From positions 92,514-156,513 of the forward strand of contig NZ_MUZR01000007.1 of NCBI RefSeq assembly GCF_001995255.1: 64,000 nt of DNA. The letters run 5' to 3'. A program made the position numbers and the translations under genes. Source of the DNA: Thioalkalivibrio halophilus. Its GTDB lineage: Bacteria > Pseudomonadota > Gammaproteobacteria > Ectothiorhodospirales > Ectothiorhodospiraceae. Shown here piece after piece: positions 29,527 through 39,358 of the stretch. Position 1 is the stretch's first letter. Each line of letters starts with the position of its first letter. The notes beneath the pieces were generated by a model, which was not told the DNA's origin, searched no databases, and worked only from the letters and a program-made list of their open reading frames with translations.

Positions 29527-32069
29527 ATCTGGTGTGGCGGGCCTGGATGCGAGACTGGCGGCGCCGTCCCCTGCAGCGGGTACTGACCCTGCTGGGGGTG
29601 GTTATTGCGGTCGCCGTGGTGCTGGCCGTGGATCTGGCCAACCAGTCCGCGCAGCGGGCCTTCGACCGTTCCATGGAGACCGTGGCCGGTACCGCCACCC
29701 ATCAGGTGCTGGGGCCGCCACAGGGATTCGCCGAGGCCGTGTATGCGGAGTTGCGCACCGCCGGCCAGCGGGAGACGGCGCCGGTGGTGGAGGGGGCCGC
29801 GCGGCTGGAAGATGGCCGCAGTATCTACCTGCTGGGCGTGGATCCGTTCGCCGAGGGGCCGTTCCGCGGCGCCGCCTCGGACATCGGCGCGGCACCCGTG
29901 CAGCGGCTGCTGAGCGAGCCCGGAACGGTGCTGCCGCCACGCCAGTGGTTCGCCGAGCAGGATGCGGCGGATGGCGACCGGGTCGAACTGCGGGCCGCCG
30001 GCGGGCGCCACGCGGTGCGGGTGCTCGCGGCCGACGGGGCCGGCGAGGACGACGGTCGGGTCTGGGTGACCGACATCGCCACCGCCCAGGTCCTGCTGGG
30101 CCGCGAGGGGCGCCTCGACCGCATCGACCTGCGGCTGGAGGACGCCGAGGCGCAACGGGCGATGGAACGCGCATTGGAGCGGGCCGCCGGGGCCGCGGGG
30201 GTCAACCCCGAGGAGCTCGAGATCGTCGCGTCCGGAGCACGCGATCAGGCCTCGCGTGAACTGGCGCGGGCGTTTCGCATCAACCTGACGGCGATGAGTC
30301 TGCTGGCGCTGCTGATCGCGGCCTTCCTGGTCTACAACACCCAGACGTTTTCGGTGCTGCGCCGGCGCGAGCTCCTGTCCAGTCTGCGCCTGCTGGGAGT
30401 GGGACGCGGTCGGGTCGTCGCCGTGGTTTTGCTGGAGGCCGCGGTGGTCGGACTGATCGGGACGCTGCTGGGGGCGCTGGCCGGGATTGCCCTGGCGCAG
30501 ATGCTGGTCGCGCAGGTGGCGCAGACGGTCACCGATCATTTCTTCGCCGCAGCGGTCACCCGGGTGACACCCCGCCCGCTGGCACTGCTGGCCGTGCTGG
30601 TGCTGGGCGTGGGCGTGGCGCTGCTGGCCGCGCTGGCCCCGGCACTGGAAGCGGCCCGCCACGCGGGCCCCTCGGCGCAGGGGGCGGGGGGTGGCGAGTT
30701 GCGGGCGCGGCGGCGGGTGCAACGCGTCGCGGCGGCTTCCCTGATCCTGCTGGCGGCCGGGGCGCTGGTGCTGATCAGCGCACTCGGGGGCCTGCCGGGG
30801 GCGTTCTTCGGGCTGTTCCTGCTGATTGCCGGGTTCGTGCTGTTGCTGCCGTGGGCCCTGGCGTGGGTGCTGCGTGGTCTCGCCGTCGCCAGCGCCGGTC
30901 GGACCCTGACGCGGATCGGCTTGCGCAGCCTGGAACGCAGTCTCTCGCGCAGCGGTCCGGCCGTCTCGGCCCTGACCCTGGCTCTGGCCGCGACCATCGC
31001 AGTCTCCGTGATGGTGGGCAGTTTTCGCGGCAGCGTGGAACAGTGGTTGGGGCAGGCGCTGACCTCCGATCTCTATGTCACTCCGGTCGCGCCGGCCGCG
31101 GCACGGGATTCGGCGCGGCTGCCGCAGGACTGGGCCGGGCCGCTGTTGAGCGAATCCGGGGCCGAATCGCTGAGTACCGGTACCACGGTGGAGACCGGCA
31201 GCGACCCGGGTCGGGTCGAGCTGTTCGTGGTGCGGCCGCACCCCGACTGGCTGGAACACCTGCCGCTGCTGCAGGTGGATGGTCCCCGGGGCGGGCTGGC
31301 GGACCGTCTGGCCGCCGGCGAGGCCGTGCTGGTGACCGAGCCGTTCGCCGCGCACCATGGCCTGCAGGCCGGGGAGACCCTCGAGCTGATGGTGCCGGGC
31401 GGCCGCCGGTCATTCGCGGTGGCAGGGGTCTACCGGGACTATGGCTCGCCTCGGGGGCGGGTAATGATGCCCCATGCGGCGTACGCGCGTGACGGTCCGG
31501 CGCCGGACGGCGTGGGGTCCTTCGGGCTTGTCCTGCCATCGGGTGCGGATGCCGCCGCTGCGGCCGAACGCATCGAGGCGTGGCTGGCGGAGCGGGATCC
31601 GGCCGCGGTGGTAACGCGGCCCGACACTCTCGAGGAGGAATCCATGGCGATCTTCGACCGGACCTTCGCGGTCACCCACCTGCTGCGGATCATCACCCTC
31701 GTAGTAGCCTTCATCGCCATCCTCGGGGCATTGATGGCGCTGCAGATGGAGCGCGCCCGCGAGTTCGCGACGCTGCGCAGCCTGGGGCTGGAACCCCGGG
31801 GCGTGCGGGGCCTGGTGCTGCTGCAGGGCGGGGTGCTGGGGCTGTTCGCGGTGCTCGCGGCGATCCCCGGGGGGCTGGGGATGGGCTGGATCCTGATCGA
31901 GGTGATCAATCGTCAGGCCTTCGGCTGGGGCATGGACCTGCGCTGGCCGGGACGCGAGGTGGCCGGGACGGTGTTCATCGGTCTCGTGGCCGCCCTGCTG
32001 GCCTCGCTGTGGCCGGCCTGGCGCATGGCGCGGATGCGCCTGCTGCCGGCGTTGCGGGAGGTGGCTTGA
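29523..32069 (+). CDS. FtsX-like ABC transporter permease
   Basis: An 848-residue permease with an N-terminal helix (about 20-40), a periplasmic domain (MacB-PCD-like, 45-245), a first FtsX-type block of helices (about 255-385) and a second set (about 405-470, then 700-840). This duplicated FtsX layout resembles the YbbP/AttFGH class. It overlaps the ATPase gene (ATGA) upstream and the lipoprotein gene downstream by three bases. The substrate is unknown; lipid or lipoprotein handling is inferred from the ATPase class. Confidence 0.9.
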
Positions 32070-33271
32070 TGGCGGGAATGATGCGCCGAGGACTGGATGT
32101 GCTCCGGGAGGGCGCCCCGGGCGTGTTTCTGATGGCCCTGGTGGCGTGCACCGGGGAGCCCCCGGAGCCCGATGCCGGGGTCGACGGGAACGGCGGAGCG
32201 CTGCGGGTCGGCGATGCCCTGGGGGTGGAGGATGTCGAGGGCTTTCGTCGCGCCGACGGACCGCGGGCCTTCGAGTTTCCCCGGGATCACGGACCGCACC
32301 CGGGGTTTCGCAACGAGTGGTGGTATCTGACCGGCAATCTGGATGACCCCGACGGCGGACGCCATGGCTTTCACATCACCTTCTTCCGGGTGGCGCTGGC
32401 GCCGGAGCTGGAGGGCGACCCGGCGTTTCATGGGTCGAGCTGGGCCACGCCGCGGCTGTGGATGGCGCATGCTGCGATCCTCGACGTGGAGGGCGACTGG
32501 CACGGTTCGGAGGAGCGTTTCGCCCGGGATGCCGCCGGGCTGGCCGGGGCCAGCGAGCCGGCGGGTCGGGTGTGGCTGGAGGACTGGGAGCTGGCCGGCC
32601 TGGCGGGCGACACCTGGGACCTGCGGTTCACGGTGGACGGGCGCGAGCTGGAACTGGAGCTGGACCCGGAGCGCGCCCCGGTGCTGCAGGGCGAGGCAGG
32701 TCTGAGCCAGAAGGGGCCGGAGCCGGGCAATGCGTCTTACTACTACTCGGTCCCGCGGATCGCCGCGCGGGGTACCCTGCGCGACGCCAACGACGACGAA
32801 AGGTTGCTGTCGGGGCAGGCCTGGCTGGACCGCGAATGGAGCAGCGGCGCGCTGGCCGCGGGCCAGATCGGCTGGAACTGGTTTGCGCTGCAGTTCGACG
32901 ACGGGACCGACCTCATGTACTACCAGCTGCGCCGCGAGGACTGCGCGCCCCACGAGCGGTCGAAGGGCCGCTGGATGCCGGCCGATGCCCCGGACCACGA
33001 GCTGCGCCCGGAGCATGTGGAGCTGGAGCCGCTGCGGCATGCGCGCATGCCCTCGGGGAACCGCTATCCGGTGGTCTGGGCGATGACGGTCACGCTGCCG
33101 GATGGCAACTCGCCCCGGCGTTTCCGCGTGGAGGCGGTGCGGGAATTTCAGGAAATGGATACGGTCATTCCCTACTGGGAAGGCGCGGTGGACATCCGTG
33201 ACCAGGAGGGCGAGCTTCTGGGCCGCGGCTTCGTGGAACTGACCGGCTATGAACGCGAGGACGAGGAATGA
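32069..33271 (+). CDS. CrtC/AttH-like lipocalin-fold lipoprotein
   Basis: A 400-residue protein starting at the ATG that overlaps the permease stop (TGATG). The N-terminus is a lipoprotein signal: hydrophobic stretch then lipobox LVAC with Cys about residue 28. The rest matches the AttH/carotenoid 1,2-hydratase-like family (PF07143): FPRDHGPHPGFRNEWWYLTGNL, ITFFR, WLDREWSS and GWNWFALQFDDG. Proteins of this type are often encoded with LolD-like ATPase and FtsX-like permease genes, exactly as here. Although sometimes annotated carotenoid hydratase, nothing nearby points to carotenoid synthesis. Confidence 0.88.
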   Translation: MAGMMRRGLDVLREGAPGVFLMALVACTGEPPEPDAGVDGNGGALRVGDALGVEDVEGFRRADGPRAFEFPRDHGPHPGFRNEWWYLTGNLDDPDGGRHGFHITFFRVALAPELEGDPAFHGSSWATPRLWMAHAAILDVEGDWHGSEERFARDAAGLAGASEPAGRVWLEDWELAGLAGDTWDLRFTVDGRELELELDPERAPVLQGEAGLSQKGPEPGNASYYYSVPRIAARGTLRDANDDERLLSGQAWLDREWSSGALAAGQIGWNWFALQFDDGTDLMYYQLRREDCAPHERSKGRWMPADAPDHELRPEHVELEPLRHARMPSGNRYPVVWAMTVTLPDGNSPRRFRVEAVREFQEMDTVIPYWEGAVDIRDQEGELLGRGFVELTGYEREDEE

Positions 33272-33951
33272 ACGGAATGACCGGTGGCAACGCGGATGCC
33301 CTGCGGGTGAAGGTCTGGGACTGGCCGACGCGGGTTTTTCACTGGGGGCTGCTGCTGTGTCTGGTGGGCCTGTGGTACACCAGCACCGAATTCATGCTGT
33401 TCCGGTGGCACAAGTGGCTGGGTTACACCGTGCTGGGGCTGCTGCTGTTCCGCATCGTGTGGGGCTTTGTCGGCAGCGAGACGGCGCGTTTTCGCCACTG
33501 GCTGGCGGGGCCGGTGACGGTCGCGCGTTACGTGTGGGGCCGACTGCGCGGGACGGCACCCGAATACCTCGGCCACAACCCGCTGGGTGGCTGGGCGGTC
33601 CTGCTGATGCTGGTGCTGCTGCTGGTGCAGGCGGTCACCGGGCTGTTCGCCAATGACGACATCTTCAACCAGGGGCCGCTGGCCGATTCCGTCAGCCGTG
33701 ACGTCGAACGTACGATGACGCGGCTGCACAACTGGAACTTCGATCTGTTGCTGATCGTGATCGGCGTCCACGTACTGGCCGTGTTCACCTACCAGTTCAT
33801 CCTGCGGATCCGCCTGATTGGGGCGATGATCACCGGCTACAAGCGCGGAGCCTGGTCGGACCACCCGCATATCGCGAATCCCTGGTTCGGGCTGGTGCTG
33901 GCGCTGATGGTGGCCGCACTGGTGTTCGGGGTCGGCTCCGTCTGGGGGTAA
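33268..33951 (+). CDS. Cytochrome b561-type di-haem membrane protein
   Basis: 227 residues, starting four bases inside the previous gene (ATGA). It has four main hydrophobic helices (about 27-42, 50-70, 110-130, 155-180) plus one at the C-terminus, with histidines at the positions expected for haem ligation (TRVFHWG, RWHKWLGY, RLHNWNFD, VIGVHVLAVF). It belongs to the b561/Ni-Fe hydrogenase b-type cytochrome superfamily, which passes electrons between periplasmic donors and the quinone pool. No partner dehydrogenase is nearby. It is the last gene before a large repeat block. Confidence 0.85.
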   Translation: MNGMTGGNADALRVKVWDWPTRVFHWGLLLCLVGLWYTSTEFMLFRWHKWLGYTVLGLLLFRIVWGFVGSETARFRHWLAGPVTVARYVWGRLRGTAPEYLGHNPLGGWAVLLMLVLLLVQAVTGLFANDDIFNQGPLADSVSRDVERTMTRLHNWNFDLLLIVIGVHVLAVFTYQFILRIRLIGAMITGYKRGAWSDHPHIANPWFGLVLALMVAALVFGVGSVWG

Positions 33952-33955
33952 CTGG

Positions 33956-33981
33956 CTGTGGGGAGCTTGCTTGCAAGCGAA
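33956..33981 (+). repeat. REP-like palindrome, copy 1
   Basis: CTGTGGGGAGCTTGCTTGCA then AGCGAA. The core GCTTGCAAGC is palindromic, and the GTGGGAGC lead-in resembles the REP sequences common in Pseudomonas. This copy has one extra G compared with copies 2 and 3. Confidence 0.75.
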
Positions 33982-34129
33982 CGGGCTGCTGCCGGGCCTG
34001 ACCGCTGCCGCGGCGCTTTGAGCTGGCGCTGCGGAGTCGGCGGCTTTGGCTGCCGCCGGGGGTGTTGCGCTCTCTCGCGAGCGCGCCGCGAGGTCCTTTC
34101 TTGTGTGAACAAGAAAGGACCCAAAGAAG
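33956..34129 (+). repeat. Left arm of the 174-bp inverted repeat
   Basis: It reads as the reverse complement of 34981-35154 with roughly nine bases in ten identical by eye. It contains a REP palindrome, a GCGCTC/GAGCGC hairpin around 34067-34084 and a 12-bp perfect stem GGTCCTTTCTTG/CAAGAAAGGACC (34092-34103/34110-34121) with loop TGTGAA. Confidence 0.85.
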
Positions 34130-34200
34130 TCACCCCGACTGCCGCATCCCGGTCCGCTGACGCGGCCCGGGATGCCCTCGCTCCGAGGCCGGTCGCGGGC

Positions 34201-34240
34201 GGCGCTGAACTCGCGAAGCTGCGCTTCGCTCAGACAAGCA
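34201..34240 (+). repeat. Inner inverted-repeat segment, left copy
   Basis: This segment matches the reverse complement of about 34893-34931 with few changes. It contains the perfect hairpin GCGAAGC-TGC-GCTTCGC (34213-34229); in the right copy the stem is identical and the loop is GTA. Confidence 0.75.
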
Positions 34241-34521
34241 GCGCCTTTTCTCCCGCGCCCGACCTCTGCGCTCGGTGCGGCAAACGGGGCCGCAGGACGA
34301 CCGCCCGTTCCTTTTCCGCCAGGCGGGCAGGCCGGGGGTTGTGAACGCCCCGGCCGAGACCAGGACCGTTGGCAACCGATTGTGCCGGATCGGCGAGAGG
34401 GCTCGCCTCCCACCGTGTTGAAGCCTGCCCCCCGCAGGAGGCCGGCCCTCCGGCCGATCGGGGGCCGGATGCCGTGTCGCATGGGAAGATGTCGCCCCCA
34501 AAGGACACCACGAGCCTTCGG

Positions 34522-34546
34522 TTCGCTTGCAAGCAAGCTCCCACAG
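34522..34546 (-). repeat. REP-like palindrome, copy 2
   Basis: The plus strand reads TTCGCTTGCAAGCAAGCTCC then CACAG, identical to copy 3. It lies between the two inverted elements, without the 174-bp arm, so it may be the remnant of a third element. Confidence 0.75.
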
Positions 34547-34892
34547 TCACTGTTGCATACCCGGCACCGGGAGGGTGCCCGGGTAGGGCCATGGGCATGC
34601 CCTGCCGAGCCACATGATCTTCTTCCATCAGGGTTTCGGGGTGGAGCCTCTGCCCACACGCGATTCCTTTGTAAGGATGGACGGGAATGAGCTCTGCGAA
34701 GGGCCCGTACCAAAGCTTGAATCCGTTGGTGCACCGGACCGCCGCTGCATCAGGAACCGGGGAATGCACGATTCGGGCGCCCCACGATCAGCCGGGCCGG
34801 GACCGGGGCACCAATGGCCGGAGCGCCTCCGGTTTACCCCCTCCCGTTGCGAGCCCCTTGCGGAGGGTGCCTCGCGCCGGAAACAAGGCGCC

Positions 34893-34931
34893 GGATGTCT
34901 GAGCGAAGCGTAGCTTCGCGAGTTCGGCGCC
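34893..34931 (-). repeat. Inner inverted-repeat segment, right copy
   Basis: Reverse-complement partner of 34201-34240, with stem GCGAAGC/GCTTCGC preserved. Its distance from the outer arm is shorter than on the left, so the two elements differ by indels between the conserved blocks. Confidence 0.75.
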
Positions 34932-34980
34932 GCCGGCGCGGGGCGCCCGGAGCAAGGTTCCCGGGCGAGCTCCGGGTGCC

Positions 34981-35154
34981 CTTCTTTGGGTCCTTTCTTG
35001 GGCAAGCAAGAAAGGACCTCGCGGTGCGCTCGCGAGAGAGCGCAACCCCCGGCGGCAGCCAAAGCCGCCGACTCCGCAGCGCCAGCTCAAGGCCCCGCGG
35101 CAGCGGTCAGGCACGGGCAGCAGCCCGTGTTCGCTTGCAAGCAAGCTCCCACAG
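34981..35154 (-). repeat. Right arm of the 174-bp inverted repeat
   Basis: Reverse complement of 33956-34129. The 12-bp stem (34989-35000/35007-35018) is kept exactly while its loop is GGCAAG. It ends in a REP-like palindrome, 46 bases before the valS stop codon. Confidence 0.85.
35130..35154 (-). repeat. REP-like palindrome, copy 3
   Basis: Identical over 25 bases to copy 2 and opposite in orientation to copy 1. It forms the outer end of the right arm. Confidence 0.75.
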
Positions 35155-35200
35155 CCGTTGCCGGGCGCCGTCCCGACACCCGGCCAGCGCTGCGCCGGTG

Positions 35201-37978
35201 TTACATCGCCCGGATGCGTTCGCGCTGCGCGGCGAGCTGCTCGCGGGTGGCCTGCATCTCGGCGACGCGGTCGCGTTCTTTCTGCACCACCTCGGCCGGG
35301 GCGCGGTCGACGAAGCTCGCGTTGGAAAGCCGCTGCTCGCTCTGTTCGAGGTTCTTGTCGAGCTTGCCGATTTCCTTGTCCAGGCGTGCGAGCTCGGCGT
35401 CCTTGTCGATCAGTCCGGCCAGCGGGATCAGCAGCTGCATCTCGTCGACCAGGGCCATCGCGGATTCCGGGGCCTCGTCGGTGGCGTCCAGCCAGGTCAC
35501 GCTCTCGGGTTTCGCCAGAAACTCCAGCAGCCCGCGGTGGCGCGCGTAACGCTGCTGGTCGGCCTCGCTCCAGTTCTTCACCAGCACCGGCAGCGGCTTG
35601 CCCGGGGCGATGTCCATCTCGGCGCGAATGCGGCGCAGCCCGGTGATGAAATCCTTGACCCAGTCGAGCTCGGCGGTGGCGGTGGCATCACGCGGGAAGC
35701 CGTCCTGCGCGGGCCAGGGGCGCTGCACCAGGAACTCGATGTCGTCGCCGATGCCGGCGTGCGGCTTCACACTGGTCCAGATCGCCTCGGTGATGAACGG
35801 GATCACCGGGTGCAGCAGACGCAGCAGGGCCTCGAGCACGCTGACGAGCGTATGGCGCGTGGCACGCTTGACCGCCTCCGGCGTGGCCTCGTCGTTCAGC
35901 ACCGGCTTGGTCAGCTCCAGGTACCAGTCGCAGTAGTCGTGCCAGGTGAACTCGTAGAGCGTCTGCGCGGCGAGGTCGAAGCGGTAGGCGTCGAGCTGCT
36001 GCGTGGCGGTCGCGGCGGTGGCGGCCAGGCGGTCGAGGATCCAGCGATCGGCCAGGGTGCGGTGTTCCGCCGTGTCGGCAGCAGGCGAGCAGTCCTGGCC
36101 CTCGACGTTCATCAGCACGAAGCGCGAGGCGTTCCACAGCTTGTTGCAGAAGTTGCGGTAGCCCTCGATGCGGCCGAGATCGAACTTGATGTCGCGCCCG
36201 GTGGTGGCGAGTGCCGCGAGGGTGAAGCGCAGGGCGTCGGTGCCGAAGGCGGGGAAGCCGTCGGGGAAGGCCTTGCGTGTGGTCTTCTCGATCTTCTTCG
36301 CCATCTGCGGCTGCATCAGGCCCTGGGTGCGCTTGGCCACCAGGTCGTCGGCGCTGATGCCGTCGATCAGGTCAATCGGGTCGATCACGTTGCCCTTGGA
36401 CTTGGACATCTTCTGGCCTTCCGAGTCGCGGATCAGGCCGGTTACGTAGACCTCGCGGAAAGGCACGTCCCCCATGAAGTGCTCGCCCATCATGATCATG
36501 CGGGCGACCCAGAAGAAGATGATGTCGAAGCCGGTGACCAGCACGCTGGTCGGGTAGAAGTCCTTGAGCTCCTGCGTCTGCTCCGGCCAGCCGAGGGTGG
36601 AGAATGGCCACAGCGCCGAGCTGAACCAGGTGTCGAGCACGTCCTCGTCCTGTTCCAGCGCCACCTCGGCGCCCAGGCCGTGCTTCTCGCGCACCTCGTC
36701 CTCGGAACGCCCGACGTACACGTTGCCATCGCCGTCGTACCAGGCGGGGATGCGGTGGCCCCACCAGATCTGGCGCGAGATGCACCAGTCCTCGATGTTG
36801 CGCATCCACTCGAAGTAGGTCTTCGACCAGTTCTCCGGCACGAAACGGATGCGGCCGTCCTCCACCGCCTTGATCGCCGGTTCGGCCAGCGGGCCGGCCT
36901 TCACGTACCACTGGTCGGTCAGGTAGGGCTCGACCACGGTGCCGGAGCGGTCGCCGCGCGGGACCATCAGCTTGTGGTCCTCGGTCTTTTCCAGCAGGCC
37001 GAGGTGATCCAGATCGGCGACCACGCGCTTGCGGGCCTCGTAACGGTCCAGTCCGCGGTAGGCCTCGGGCACGCTGTCGTTCAGGCAGGCATCGATGGTC
37101 AGGATGTTGATCACCGGCAGGTCGTGGCGCTGGCCCATCGCGTAGTCGTTGAAGTCGTGCCCCGGGGTGATCTTCACGCAGCCGGAGCCGAATTCGGATT
37201 CGACGTAGTCGTCGGCGATGATCGGGATCTCGCGCCCGACCAGCGGCAGGCGTATGGTCTTGCCGATCAGGTCGCGGTAGCGCTCGTCCCCCGGGTGCAC
37301 CGCGACGGCGGTATCGCCCAGCATGGTCTCGGGGCGCGTGGTGGCCACGGTCAGGTGCCCGGAGCCGTCGGCCAGCGGATAACGGAAGTGCCACAGGTGA
37401 CCGTTTTCCTCTTCCGACAGCACCTCCAGGTCGGACAGCGCGGTGTGCAGCACCGGGTCCCAGTTGACCAGGCGCTTGCCGCGGTAGATCAGGCCTTCGT
37501 CAAACAAGCGCACGAAGACCTCGAGCACCGCCTCGGACAGCCCGTCGTCCATGGTGAAGCGCTCGCGCGACCAGTCCACCGAATCGCCCAGCCGGCGCAT
37601 CTGCCGAGTGATGGTGCCGCCGGATTCGTTCTTCCAGTCCCAGACCGCGCGGACGAATTCTTCGCGCCCGAGGTCGTGGCGGGTCTTTTCCTGCGCCGCC
37701 AGCTGGCGCTCGACCACCATCTGCGTGGCGATCCCGGCATGGTCGGTACCGCCCTGCCACAGGGTGCGGTCGCCGTGCATGCGCCGGTAGCGGATCAGGG
37801 TGTCCATCAGCGTGTGCTGGAACGCATGCCCCATGTGCAGCGTGCCGGTCACGTTCGGTGGCGGCAGCAGGATGCAGTAGCTGGCTTCGCCCGTCTCCGG
37901 CGGCGCGAAGATGTTCGCGGCCTCCCAGCGTTCGTACTGGGCCTGTTCGATGCTCTTGGGGTCGAAGCTCTTGTCCAT
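35201..37978 (-). CDS. valS: Valyl-tRNA synthetase
   Basis: A 925-residue class I synthetase that charges tRNA-Val and edits mischarged threonine. It has [13 protein letters not shown] (HIGH motif, near residue 40-55), the editing domain ([15 protein letters not shown]), KMSKSKGNV and a C-terminal coiled coil (about 860-925). The start is the ATG at 37978, giving [12 protein letters not shown]; the open frame upstream to 38284 runs across the promoter. In E. coli valS follows holC; here an outer-membrane protein gene and a HiPIP gene lie between. Confidence 0.95.
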   Translation of the reverse strand: MDKSFDPKSIEQAQYERWEAANIFAPPETGEASYCILLPPPNVTGTLHMGHAFQHTLMDTLIRYRRMHGDRTLWQGGTDHAGIATQMVVERQLAAQEKTRHDLGREEFVRAVWDWKNESGGTITRQMRRLGDSVDWSRERFTMDDGLSEAVLEVFVRLFDEGLIYRGKRLVNWDPVLHTALSDLEVLSEEENGHLWHFRYPLADGSGHLTVATTRPETMLGDTAVAVHPGDERYRDLIGKTIRLPLVGREIPIIADDYVESEFGSGCVKITPGHDFNDYAMGQRHDLPVINILTIDACLNDSVPEAYRGLDRYEARKRVVADLDHLGLLEKTEDHKLMVPRGDRSGTVVEPYLTDQWYVKAGPLAEPAIKAVEDGRIRFVPENWSKTYFEWMRNIEDWCISRQIWWGHRIPAWYDGDGNVYVGRSEDEVREKHGLGAEVALEQDEDVLDTWFSSALWPFSTLGWPEQTQELKDFYPTSVLVTGFDIIFFWVARMIMMGEHFMGDVPFREVYVTGLIRDSEGQKMSKSKGNVIDPIDLIDGISADDLVAKRTQGLMQPQMAKKIEKTTRKAFPDGFPAFGTDALRFTLAALATTGRDIKFDLGRIEGYRNFCNKLWNASRFVLMNVEGQDCSPAADTAEHRTLADRWILDRLAATAATATQQLDAYRFDLAAQTLYEFTWHDYCDWYLELTKPVLNDEATPEAVKRATRHTLVSVLEALLRLLHPVIPFITEAIWTSVKPHAGIGDDIEFLVQRPWPAQDGFPRDATATAELDWVKDFITGLRRIRAEMDIAPGKPLPVLVKNWSEADQQRYARHRGLLEFLAKPESVTWLDATDEAPESAMALVDEMQLLIPLAGLIDKDAELARLDKEIGKLDKNLEQSEQRLSNASFVDRAPAEVVQKERDRVAEMQATREQLAAQRERIRAM

Positions 37979-38017
37979 GGTCGGGCCGGGCTCGGGGTGT
38001 GGATGGCAAAGCCGCGC

Positions 38018-38023
38018 ATTATA
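38018..38023 (-). promoter_or_regulatory. -10 element of the valS promoter
   Basis: On the minus strand this is a perfect TATAAT, 40 bases before the valS ATG. No convincing -35 hexamer is seen 16-18 bases upstream. Confidence 0.45.
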
Positions 38024-38165
38024 ACGAGGGATGCAGTTCGTGACCCGTTTTCCTGCGCGGCTTGTCGAAACCCTCGGCCCGTGTGCGAGAATAAGCCGAA
38101 CGTGATAACCGCAGAGTGTGGCGGGCCTGTGCGCCGCAACCGGATAACAACGAGGAGAAAGACCG

Positions 38166-38768
38166 ATGTTCGCGAAAGGAAAGATTGCTGCCGCCGTGGG
38201 CGGTGCCCTGATGCTGACCGGTGGCCTGTCCGTGGCCCAGGCCGACACCTTCCACGGCGGATACGTCGGTGGCCAGCTGGTCATCGTGGACTACGATTTT
38301 GATGTGGATCCCGGTCCCTCCCTGTCCGACACCGACGTGGGCATCGGTGGCGTGATCGGTACCGGCACCACGGAGAACGATTACTACCTGGGCGTGGAGC
38401 TCGACTTCTGGCTGGATCAGGCCGACGACTCGACCACCTGGAACGGTGTGGATTACGACGTGGATGTGAAGCACAGCTATGGCGTGAACCTGCGTCTCGG
38501 CCGGGTCTTCAACGACGACTGGCTGGTCTACGGCCTGCTGGGTTACCAGGGCACCAAGGCCAAGGTGTCCGCCGACGGGCTCGGGTCGGATTCCGAGACC
38601 TACGAGGGCGGCCGCGGTGGCGTGGGTGTCGAGTACCAGCTCGAGAACCGCATGTTCTTCCGCGGCGAGTATTCGCAGACCTTCCACGGGGACGAAACCG
38701 TGCTTGGCGGGGTCGATGTGGATCCGGATTCCTGGCAGGTGAAGGGCGCGATCGGTTACCGCTTCTGA
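38166..38768 (+). CDS. Outer-membrane beta-barrel protein (OmpA/OmpW-like barrel)
   Basis: 200 residues with a signal peptide (basic start, hydrophobic core, cleavage about AQA-D near residue 26) and then alternating beta strands ending in the classical terminal phenylalanine (AIGYRF), required for barrel insertion. It resembles the small OMP_b-brl families with eight strands. It stands alone, divergent from valS, and is followed by a strong terminator. A specific function cannot be assigned. GAGGAGAAAG just before the ATG is a good ribosome site, suggesting high expression. Confidence 0.8.
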   Translation: MFAKGKIAAAVGGALMLTGGLSVAQADTFHGGYVGGQLVIVDYDFDVDPGPSLSDTDVGIGGVIGTGTTENDYYLGVELDFWLDQADDSTTWNGVDYDVDVKHSYGVNLRLGRVFNDDWLVYGLLGYQGTKAKVSADGLGSDSETYEGGRGGVGVEYQLENRMFFRGEYSQTFHGDETVLGGVDVDPDSWQVKGAIGYRF

Positions 38769-38796
38769 AGCCCTCCGGGGCAGGATCGGAATGAAG

Positions 38797-38838
38797 GGGC
38801 CCCGCGCGCCAGGGTGGCGTGCGGGGCCCTGTTGTATC
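38797..38838 (+). terminator. Terminator of the outer-membrane protein gene
   Basis: A 14-bp stem (38797-38810 with 38816-38829, one G-U) and a five-base AGGGT loop, followed by the weak T-rich tail TGTTGTAT. It lies between two convergent genes. Confidence 0.65.
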
Positions 38839-38873
38839 GGGGCATTGCGGTGCCCCGTGAGCGGGTTGCGGGA

Positions 38874-39176
38874 TCAGCCGCTGACCCAGGCGTCGCACCA
38901 GCCGTTGGCAGAGACATTGACGCCCTGGAAATCGGCGTGATGGCAGCCGCCGTTGCCGTCCCAGAAGGCGCAGTTGTCGCAGCGCTCGCCCTCGGAGTAG
39001 TCCGGATGGTCGGCGTTGGCGGCATCCGCCACGTAGTTGTGGGCGTGTCCGTCCTCGGCCATGGGACTGGCCTTGGCGGCGGACATGCCGGCCATGCTCA
39101 CAACCGGGATGGCGGCGACGGCCGCGGAGGCGCGGCGGAGAAAGGTACGGCGGCTGATATCGGTCTTGTCGGACAT
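38874..39176 (-). CDS. High-potential iron-sulfur protein (HiPIP), Tat-exported
   Basis: 100 residues from the ATG at 39176, preceded by the perfect Shine-Dalgarno AAGGAGGT; the longer frame from 39245 is rejected. The N-terminus has a twin-arginine signal (RRTFLRRAS) with a hydrophobic core and cleavage near AKA-S. The mature part contains four cysteines in the HiPIP pattern (CDNCAFW, GGCHHAD, GWCDAW) that hold a [4Fe-4S] cluster. HiPIPs are periplasmic one-electron carriers in phototrophic and chemolithotrophic gammaproteobacteria. The strong ribosome site suggests high expression. Confidence 0.92.
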   Translation of the reverse strand: MSDKTDISRRTFLRRASAAVAAIPVVSMAGMSAAKASPMAEDGHAHNYVADAANADHPDYSEGERCDNCAFWDGNGGCHHADFQGVNVSANGWCDAWVSG

Positions 39177-39358
39177 GGTTCCGACCTCCTTGCTGGTAGT
39201 TTTCTTGTGACGGGCATCTCTGCGGATGCCGTCGCTACCTTGCATCGGTTCTCCGCGTTATTTCTACGTGAATGGGTCACAAAACCTCCCCAAGTGAAGG
39301 GATTTATGATCCAGCTCAAGGGGTGGGTGCAGGGAAGGACGCCGTCCGCCGACGGGGC

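Larger units (their letters stand above)
33952..35200. repeat. Gene-free, hairpin-rich inverted-repeat region with REP-like ends
   Basis: 1.25 kb with no supportable gene. It consists of two diverged copies of one element in opposite orientation (33956 to about 34250 and about 34893 to 35154) around a central part of about 640 bp. Three copies of a REP-like palindrome lie at both outer ends and in the middle. Reading frames here translate to repetitive Arg/Gly/Ser-rich peptides on both strands and are not genes. The block separates the b561 cytochrome gene from the valS stop. Confidence 0.85.

Noticed and set aside
32069..33271. Carotenoid 1,2-hydratase function for the CrtC-like lipoprotein
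   Set aside because: It has a lipoprotein signal and transporter neighbours; no carotenoid genes nearby. The fold is shared, the activity is not supported.
33247..34734. 495-residue minus-strand frame across the cytochrome gene and repeat block
   Set aside because: It combines antisense of the b561 gene with repeated sequence; similar peptides occur on both strands of the repeat.
34614..34913. Short frames in the repeat block as possible small genes
   Set aside because: No ribosome site, no family, and they consist of Arg/Gly/Ser-rich translations of hairpins.
33952..35200. CRISPR array or toxin-antitoxin locus in the repeat block
   Set aside because: Repeats are few, inverted and of unequal spacing, with no regular spacers and no cas genes; no paired small coding genes.
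34814..38302. 1162-residue plus-strand frame
   Set aside because: It is antisense to valS and extends into the repeat block; no family signal.
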